Of a stretch of DNA of 64,000 bases, positions 57,304-64,000 are shown in pieces. Numbering within the stretch: position 1 is the first letter of the stretch; the number at the start of each line of letters is the position of its first letter. A program made the position numbers and the translations under genes. The DNA comes from Petunia secreta (taxonomy: Eukaryota; Streptophyta; Magnoliopsida; Solanales; Solanaceae), in contig JARKIP010000065.1 of assembly GCA_029990175.1 (NCBI GenBank), forward strand, positions 7,072,501 through 7,136,500, read 5' to 3'. Under the pieces are notes generated by a model. The model had not been told where the DNA came from. It did no database searches and saw only the letters and a program-made list of their open reading frames with translations.

Positions 57304-59407
57304 TGTCTACACCCCTTCACTAATGTTTGCATCTGCTTGTTTGGACTTGATTGTTCACCTAACCTTTGCTTCATTTAAACTGCCTATGTCTATAACACTT
57401 GCTTGACCTCTGTTTTGCATATATGAGTGCTTGGAGTTCCCCTTTTTCCCTTTCCCTACTAACCTTTATCTTGTAGCACACGGATTGCTTTAAAGGCTAT
57501 ACCAATACTTGATTTGCAGGTGTCTTACATGTTTGTAAGAGCCTAAGTGAAAGGCTTCTCTTCTCTGGGAAAATTAAGCCTAAACATGCCATGCTTAGGG
57601 TTTATAAAAGACCCTATCCAGTTTCTATTCTTCTCCTTTCTTTTCCCTTAGAGACTATCCCCTATTTGTATATATTCATTAGGACCCTGCCTGTATTTGT
57701 TTAAAACAGGGAACACGACTATTAGGCTGTGTACATTGGCTATCCAGGAGCCACTTCTCACCTTTATCTCCTATATGCTGCATTGATCATCCTAAAGGCA
57801 TGACTTTTACTGCCTTAAACTTGCATGACTATTGCTAGATAAGAAACGAGACCTTATGTTAATCTAATTCTGAGTTTACATGTTTTTGATTAAAAACTGA
57901 ACCTGATAACGTTGCTTTGTTACAGCATAATAAGCATATGCAGGCCTTAAAACCTTAAAACATTTGAAGTTTATGTAAATCTAACGTTTTAAATAATGGG
58001 GGCTGGTTGTGTAATCTCTTCCTACTCTATGTCTGCTTTTGCAAATTAAAACGGCCACTTTTTGTTTGCTTAAATGGTCAGGGCCCAATACCTTTTTCAA
58101 ATCTTGCCCTTTATGTGTAAACCAATCTTTAACAAACTTTAAAGCTCCTATACGCTAATCTAATAGTGTATAGGGGTGTATAAGTTATTGGGGTCAACTA
58201 TACGATTATATAAGTTTTCTAAAGCCTAGTACATGTTATCATATATTTGCATGCCTATATATGCTATGTGCGATAGCCCCCTATGTGCAGCTTTGTGTGT
58301 TTTTCATAATCCATTTTCAAAAACAGCCCACTCACCTATATATATTTCCAAAACTGACCCCTACATCAAATAGCCATTAAGGTTAGGGCTCAACAATTAA
58401 TGACGAGTCACACCGACCCTAAATGGCTAACATTTTATTTAAAAACAATCTCTATTTGATTTTTTTGCTAAAATCTAAAAATATTTTATCAAAGCTGCCT
58501 ATCTATGTAAAATTAATTTTAATGCTGAAATTGGGGAAAGTGCACGAAAGACCACTCTTGCCACTGGTCTTTGGGCACAGGCCACTAATACCAAAATATT
58601 TAGTTTGTGCCCACTTTTGCTTAAAGAGATAGAACTTCAGTCCAGAGGCCGGATTGAAGTTCAGTCCTTAAAGATTGAACTTCAATCCAGGGCCATATGG
58701 ACTGAAGTTTAGTACAGTCCTTAAGATGGAACTTCAGTCCATATGGCCATGGACTGAAGTTCAGTCCATGGCCATACTCCATGGCCATATGGACTGAAGT
58801 TCAGTCCTTAAAGATGGAACTTCAGTCCAGGGGCCGTATGGACTGAACTTCAGTCAATTATCAGAACTTAAGTAAATATTTATTTAGTAAAGGCCCAAAA
58901 GTGGCCTCTAGTGTAAGACCAAAGAAAATAGTGGCCTCAAACCAAATACCAGTGTTAAAAGTGGCTGCTGGGCGAAATTTTTACGCTGAAATTGTACAAA
59001 TAGACTGCTTTTTGACACTTTTTTGCAGATTTGACCATGTTTTTGATTAGGCATTTATACTAGAGGCCCTAAATGCGATTAGGCACAGAATATGGGCCGT
59101 ATGTGCAAAATATTGAAGCCCAAGTGTGTATATGCTACCTAGACTTGTCTAATTAGACTTAGTCTTATTAATTGATTATGAAATTGACCATTTAAGTTAG
59201 TAATGCATATGATAATGTTCATAACTTTGCAAAGACATCCAAAAATATAGACTCGGGTGGGAACCACTTTTTGTGGAACTTGGAAAGTGCCTAATACACT
59301 TTAAAAATTTATATTAGGTGGCGACTCCAACTCTTAACTCAAACGAGTTACCCAGTCAAACCTGAAACCTGACTCGCTCCGAGTTAAGTTTAAAACCGGG
59401 TATGACA
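57304..59407 (+). repeat. 5' LTR (possibly truncated) of second Ogre-type element
   Basis: The end, TTAGGTGGCGACTCCAAC through ACCGGGTATGACA, matches 4513-4606 closely. The start is uncertain. The inverted fragment 54940-55373 may represent the missing LTR beginning of the same family. Confidence 0.65.
58627..58860. repeat. Clustered GAACTTCAGTCC dyads
   Basis: At least ten copies of a GAACTTCAGTCCA-like motif occur in both orientations (TGGACTGAAGTTCAGTCC is itself a near-palindrome). They are interleaved with CCATGGCCATATGG blocks. The cluster can fold in several alternative hairpins. Confidence 0.85.
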
Positions 59408-59410
59408 GAA

Positions 59411-59428
59411 TGACGACTCCGCTTGGGA
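59411..59428 (+). promoter_or_regulatory. Primer binding site, tRNA-Arg type
   Basis: TGACGACTCCGCTTGGGA, two changes from the site at 4610-4627. Confidence 0.75.
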
Positions 59429-60058
59429 TATTCAAAGTCCTATCCATAACAAGCCTTTATTTTTTGGATTTTAATTGATTATTATCTTGTTATTTTGATT
59501 ATTATGATTTTACTAACTTGGTATCTTTTTTTTTTCTTTTTCCCTTTTATTTACTTATTTATTTGTATGAATTTGAAATTTGATGTAATGTTGGCATATT
59601 TCACTCATATTCCTCCACTCCTTGAAAACGACACTTTACACACACACGGGTGATTACGTGGATCCCACGGTCGCTCCATCTCAAAGAACCTTTTAGGAGG
59701 GACATTTTGGAATATAGTTGGTCCATGGTACAACCAACAATTTCAAATGGTCCCATCCCTTGGTCGTCCACCTTAGGGAACCGTGTCTAGAATTATACCA
59801 CTCTTTGAATGTAATGAGCATGCATCATGCCGTAGGAAGGGCTCCCCGTGAGCCGGCTAGTTTTCAACTTGTCCAAATTACCTGAAGAGTTTTTAACCCC
59901 AAAGGGACGTTTGGATATGGTTATGTGTATTTGAGAGAAAAGAAAAAAAGAGAGGGAAAAGAAAAGTAAGATGAAAATAAAACGCATTTGATTTGTCCAG
60001 TTATTCTCAAAAAGGGGAGGGAAATTTAAATTCTTTACTTTTTTCTTTATAGGTCACA
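59429..60058 (+). other. Leader of second Ogre-type element
   Basis: Homologous by eye to 4628-5745: CATCCGC-like, GTCGTCC(A/G)C, GCATGCATCATG and TTTTTAACCCC blocks in the same order. It ends in a pyrimidine tract TTTTTCTTTATAG at 60052, a good 3' splice site seven bases before the ORF1 ATG. Confidence 0.6.
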
Positions 60059-61553
60059 ATGAGTCAAAAGTTTCACCGTTTTGGAATGACTATGGGCGCA
60101 CCTCCTTAGTTAACTTATTGGTGGAATAATTTGTCATTGGGCGAGCAAACCGAAGTACGTCAATATTTGGGTCATTTGGTTTCCCTATTAGAAATGGAGC
60201 CGTGTAGAAATGATTAAAGCGTCGGTGTCATTTTTGAATGATAAACTAAATATGTTTAGATTTGGGGATGTTGAATTAACACCTTTGTTGGAAGAGATAG
60301 GAGGGTTCGTATCACACTCGGGCTTAGACAAACATCATTGGCAAGGGAATCGCATTCTTGCACCTAGTATCCCACAGTTGAGGAGTTTCGTAATAAATTA
60401 GGAATGGTGGCAAGTGTGAATGTAGAATTTTTACAACAAAAGGAAATACCATTTTCCTACTTTTACAACCGGTTTAGGTATTTGGGTGCATTCGAATATC
60501 GTAAGAAAGAGTTCAAGTCCTACAATGACTGAAAGGGGGCTAGACCACTTGCATTTACTATTTGTTTCTTAGGAGTAATGGTGTTCCCTGAAAGTTCGAG
60601 CCACGACATATGTTCGAGGCTTGTCATGGTTTCCGATGCGATATTTAATGGAATTGATGGTTATCGTTATACTATAGTTCCTATGACTGTGGCGGACATT
60701 TATCGGGCTTTAGGTTGTTGCAAGAGAGGAGCAAAATATTTCCAACGTTGCAATCTTCTGCTACAAGCATGGTTCAAGAAACATTTGAGGAAGGCGAGAG
60801 GTGTGCAAGAATTGTCTAAGCCAACTGGTTATAACTATTTGGTTGGAAGAACGATACGGGGTTCCAAAATTCAAGCAGCCAAGCAGCACGGAGAAATGGG
60901 TAAAGTTGTTTGAAAACATAACAGAGGGTTCAATTCAGTGGATGTTCACTTGGTTTCCTTCATCAGACTTAATCATTAGCTCTGAGAAGGTGCCCTTTGT
61001 GATGCTTATGGGATTGAGAGGTCTCCAACCCTATCAGCCATTTGGGGTGATAAGGCAAAGCAGGGAGGAAGCAAATATTACCACTAATACCAGACACAAA
61101 GGACTATCAGTTTGGTTATACTGAAGACATTGTTCCAACAGTTAAGAGCATCAGAAAATCCTGGGTAGGAAGACAAGTCATGGGAGAAGAATCACTAGCA
61201 TCAAACTATAAAAGTTTGTTACGCTCTAGCATAAAAGGAAATATGGTAGTAGGGCCAAGTAGAGGGAATGACATAAGAGATCGTGAGGCGGAAGCTCAAA
61301 TCCGATACCGAGAATTCATGTTAAAGGCTGTTATGATGGACACAGAAAACAAAGAAGAGATCGAAGTGTGGAGAAAACGTACATTACAGTTAGAGAAAAG
61401 ATAGAGGTGTTGGAGATGAAGCTTGAACAATGGAATTTGGAGTGTGCAGTGGTAGACATTTTACACTTAGTGGCAGCTAAGGGATACCTAACCAAAGATA
61501 TGGAAGAAGTCAAGGAGATTACACGAGGAGCAAAGAAAGCCAGGCTGGAGTAG
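60059..61553 (+). pseudogene. Ogre ORF1 module A (DUF7745-like)
   Basis: From ATG 60059 (MSQKFHRFGMTM), with TAG at 60107-60109, then LTYWWNNLSLGEQTEV. A frameshift near 60195 follows, then IKASVSFLNDKLNMFRFGD and LTPLLEEIGGFV, a strong match to the family pattern. After further shifts come PLAFTICFLGVMVFPE, YTIVPMTVADIYRALGCCK and CNLLLQAWFKKHL. The module ends with IQWMFTWFPSSDLI and LMGLRGLQPYQP, then a coiled-coil-like tail (KIEVLEMKLEQWNLE) and stop at 61551-61553. All landmarks of a full ORF1 are present in order, but at least four lesions break it. Confidence 0.78.
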
Positions 61554-61912
61554 GAGCACGCTCCTTAGTCAAGTATCATTTTTATTTCTTTTGTATTTTT
61601 ATTTCCAAAAGTCATCATATACCGAATTTCAAAATTGATTTGGGAATTTATGAGAATAATCGGCAACAAAATGCGCATTTGTTTTCCTTGCTTCATAACA
61701 AACTTAGGAAGGCTATACGTTCTTGGCACGTTATAGTGCATTAGTAAGCCTATGTCCAAATGTCGAAAGGGTTCTTAACTCAAAAAATGACAAAATCGCA
61801 TCTTTGCATGGATTTGAGGAAATGTTTGCACAAAATATTGATTGTTTGTCTAAGAATGATCAAGACTATAAGAATGTTTCGATATTTACCTTTTCTTATT
61901 TGTTTTTAGACT
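61554..61912 (+). other. Spacer between ORF1 modules
   Basis: AT-rich and non-coding. It ends TTATTTGTTTTTAG at 61909, another good 3' splice site four bases before the module B ATG. Confidence 0.55.
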
Positions 61913-63566
61913 ATGGCCGCAAGAGGTACACTGCAATTCATGATTGTTTCCCGAGCCCTCACTTGATCAGACTCTGGTGGGATGATTTGGTTGTTGTTAG
62001 CAAGGTTCATGTTCGAAAGGTGCTGGGAGAGCTGGTGGCTCTCAAAGCCTACACTGCCATGCCTTGTTTAGTCGAGGCCGCTACACATTTCTGGGACTAT
62101 AAAAGGGCGGTATTTCATTTTAATGGCTTGTAGTTGGCGCCGATGTTGGAAGAATTTGGAGGACTAGCAGGGTTGGTGCCTGGACCCAAGACTATGATTT
62201 ATCCCCGAGACGTGGACCCTAAGGAGTTTATTGAACTGTTGGGCTCTCCTTATGATCCATATGTCGAGGGAGTGCATGATGGAAAAGTTACTTTGGAGTA
62301 CTTGCTTTCTAGATTTGGAGACCCAACTCTTAGGCATGATTGGACTGGGGCGTGGGAAATTCAAGATTGGGAGTGGATCGAGTCAAATGCTTTCATCGTT
62401 GCTTTTCTGGGGAGCATGATTTTTCCCGAGAAAGAAGGAAAGATTGACAAAAGGTGGGAAGAGTGGTAAAGGGATTACACAAAGGAGCTCACAAGCATCA
62501 AGTGAGTTTGGCTCCAATGATTTTGGGGGAAGTTTATAGGGCTTGAACAAAATATAGAAGAGGAGAGACTTCTTCGAAGAGTGCAATCTTTTGCTGCAAA
62601 TATGGTTGATAGAACATTTGCACCATGTCCCTATCAGCCCAATAGCACCAAAACCGTCAATGGAAGGAGGAATTCGTTCACATAGCACCCGCATGGCTGG
62701 AACAGCAGTATGGGAGGACCCCGCAAACATGCAAGAGTGGTACACCAAGCTTGAAGAGTTGCAAGAGGTGCAATGGGTAATTGAGAACTGTGTTGGTTTC
62801 ATCTTTTCCATACAAGGTCAAGACATCACTTTCTTGACATTGATCGGATTCCGAGGAACTCACCACTATGTTCCTCTAAGGATCATCTGACACAACAAAC
62901 TCCGCAGTTGACAGAAGGGAGAAGCTTCAACATTGACATAAAGGACATTGTGCATCTGATGGTTGGTACTATTTTGAAAATGTGGGAAAGAAGGCTTACT
63001 ATACAGTTTTGTCGTGGCCGAGACAGTAGGGTGAACCCCGTGGCTACTCTAGCTTATCCTCAGTGGCTTAGTGAAGAATGGGAGAGGTTCCGATCCAAAA
63101 CTATGTTGAAAAGAAAAACCAAAGCTCCTTGTGTCTCTGAAAAAAATATAAGAAGTTGCGACACGAGTTCGGCCAGATTAAGAAAGAATTAAGGGTAACA
63201 CAAGAGAGGGAGATCAGGAGTAAGAAAGAATTAAGGGTAACACAAGAGAGGGAGTTGAGGAGGCAATACAAGGATAAAATCAAAGGAGGTGAACTCAAGT
63301 ATTGGACTGGAAAAGTCATGGCGGCAAGGCAAGCTACTGGGAATCGACAAGATTTACTCAAAGGATGGGGATAGTATTTTAAGTCAGTATCATTAGAAGA
63401 AAAGGAAGCAAGGGGAATAGAAATTTGTGAATTCTTCACAAAAGCTCTGGGTGACATGTAAGTTGGGAAGGATCTGATGGAAATTTTCACCGCCCCTCCA
63501 CCCATAAGCCTAGTTCACAAACCTAAAGAAGAAGCCGAAGCGAAGAAGGAGAAAGAAGATGCTTGA
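61913..63566 (+). pseudogene. Ogre ORF1 module B (DUF7745-like)
   Basis: ATG 61913 (MAARGTLQFMIV), then a frameshift to PSPHLIRLWWDDLVVVSK, LVEAATHFWDYKRAVFHF, TAG at 62131-62133, LAPMLEEFGGLAGLVPGPK and LSRFGDPTLRHDW. A further shift near 62450 leads to LAPMILGEVYRA, then LLQIWLIEHLHHVPISP and TLIGFRGTHHYVPLRII. A basic coiled-coil tail contains a 14-residue tandem repeat (KKELRVTQEREIRS, 63180-63263) and ends KEEAEAKKEKEDA. Module B is clearly diverged from module A, closer in motif wording to typical Ogre ORF1, and not a recent duplicate. Confidence 0.78.
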
Positions 63567-64000
63567 GCTGATGCTTGATTCAAAACCTCTTTTTCTTGGC
63601 ACATAGGCTGGTCGTCTCAAGTCGAGTCAGTTTATTTCTTTTATCTTTTTCATTTAATCGAGTCGTTGTCTTAAATTAGTGATTGTAATAAAAATCAAGA
63701 AAATCAAATAAAATTTTGTTATTTTGGATTTTAAGGCTTGTGTTGATTATGTTTGTGCAAACGAAATGACATGTTTGGTGCAAATATTACTTCGAATCTT
63801 CGAGAGGCCTACCTCTGGCACAAAAGAGGTCTCCCTACATAATAGGACACGATTTTGTTAATACTAACGTATACTCACTTTCTTTTATTTGTTTTTATTA
63901 CGTTAGTCCCAAGTCCCTGAAGGTTTGGTTTGTGCATTCCGGCCGAGCCACAATATCGATTGAGATCCATAGGATCAATCCCAACACCTCCCTCTTTGCC
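63567..64000 (+). other. ORF1-to-gag spacer, window end
   Basis: Non-coding. GTGCAAACGAAATGACATGT near 63753 resembles 8390-8412 in the first Ogre-type element. Gag would begin beyond the window. Confidence 0.5.

Larger units (their letters stand above)
57304..64000 (+). mobile_element. Second Ogre-type element, 5' part
   Basis: LTR end at 59407 (GGGTATGACA), tRNA-Arg-type primer site, leader, and two ORF1 modules, running off the window at 64000. The left edge is where Sirevirus gag stops, and TGTCTACACC at 57304 could be a degenerate LTR start. The LTR differs from that of the first Ogre-type element except for the last ~130 bp, so it is a different family. Confidence 0.8.

Overview
This window is repeat DNA from a flowering-plant nuclear genome, most likely a eudicot. 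The codon use, retrotransposon families and LTR styles would fit Solanaceae or a relative, but that is an impression and not a proof. I found no convincing host gene, tRNA or rRNA. Almost every coding signal belongs to an LTR retrotransposon, and much of the window is nested insertions. Target-site duplications (TSDs) that can be read directly give most of the boundaries.

Layout, left to right. (1) 225-990: a 766-bp miniature LTR element, apparently minus strand, TSD CTCTC. (2) 1371-17029: an Ogre/Tat-type Ty3 element with ~3.2-kb LTRs, a tRNA-Arg-type primer site, 102-bp repeats in the leader, an ORF1 with three in-frame stops, a gag relic, no recognisable pol, and a 70-bp minisatellite near the 3' end. 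(3) 17403-24704: a Ty3 chromovirus-like element, TSD GAATT, with a nearly complete but broken gag-pol. (4) 24725-25056: a long hairpin with ~148-bp arms. (5) 25122-34035: a Tekay/Del-like Ty3 element, TSD GCCAT, with 2.4-kb LTRs, a degraded interior and an inverted integrase fragment. (6) 34340-46225: a minus-strand Sirevirus (Ty1/Copia) remnant, into which (7) 35800-41132 has inserted (TSD TGCAG). Element 7 is non-autonomous. It shares leader, LTR termini and integrase tail with element 3, but carries a protease-like domain lacking the catalytic triplet plus an unrecognised ORF. (8) 46815-53477: a minus-strand Ty1/Copia element, TSD ATTAT, with almost identical LTRs and a polyprotein broken by only two stops and a late frameshift. 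(9) 54940-57303: a minus-strand Ogre-type LTR fragment abutting a plus-strand Sirevirus LTR-gag fragment. (10) 57304-64000: the 5' half of a second Ogre-type element, with two successive ORF1 modules, running off the window.

How the parts relate: elements 3 and 7 look like an autonomous lineage and a non-autonomous derivative. Element 7 keeps what is needed in cis (LTRs, tRNA-Met primer site, leader) and would depend on gag-pol in trans. The two Ogre-type elements share leader and ORF1 organisation, and the first has lost pol. The most unusual material is element 7, the doubled ORF1 in element 10, the GC-rich dyad repeats found both in LTRs and leaders of elements 3 and 7, and the long hairpin beside element 3.
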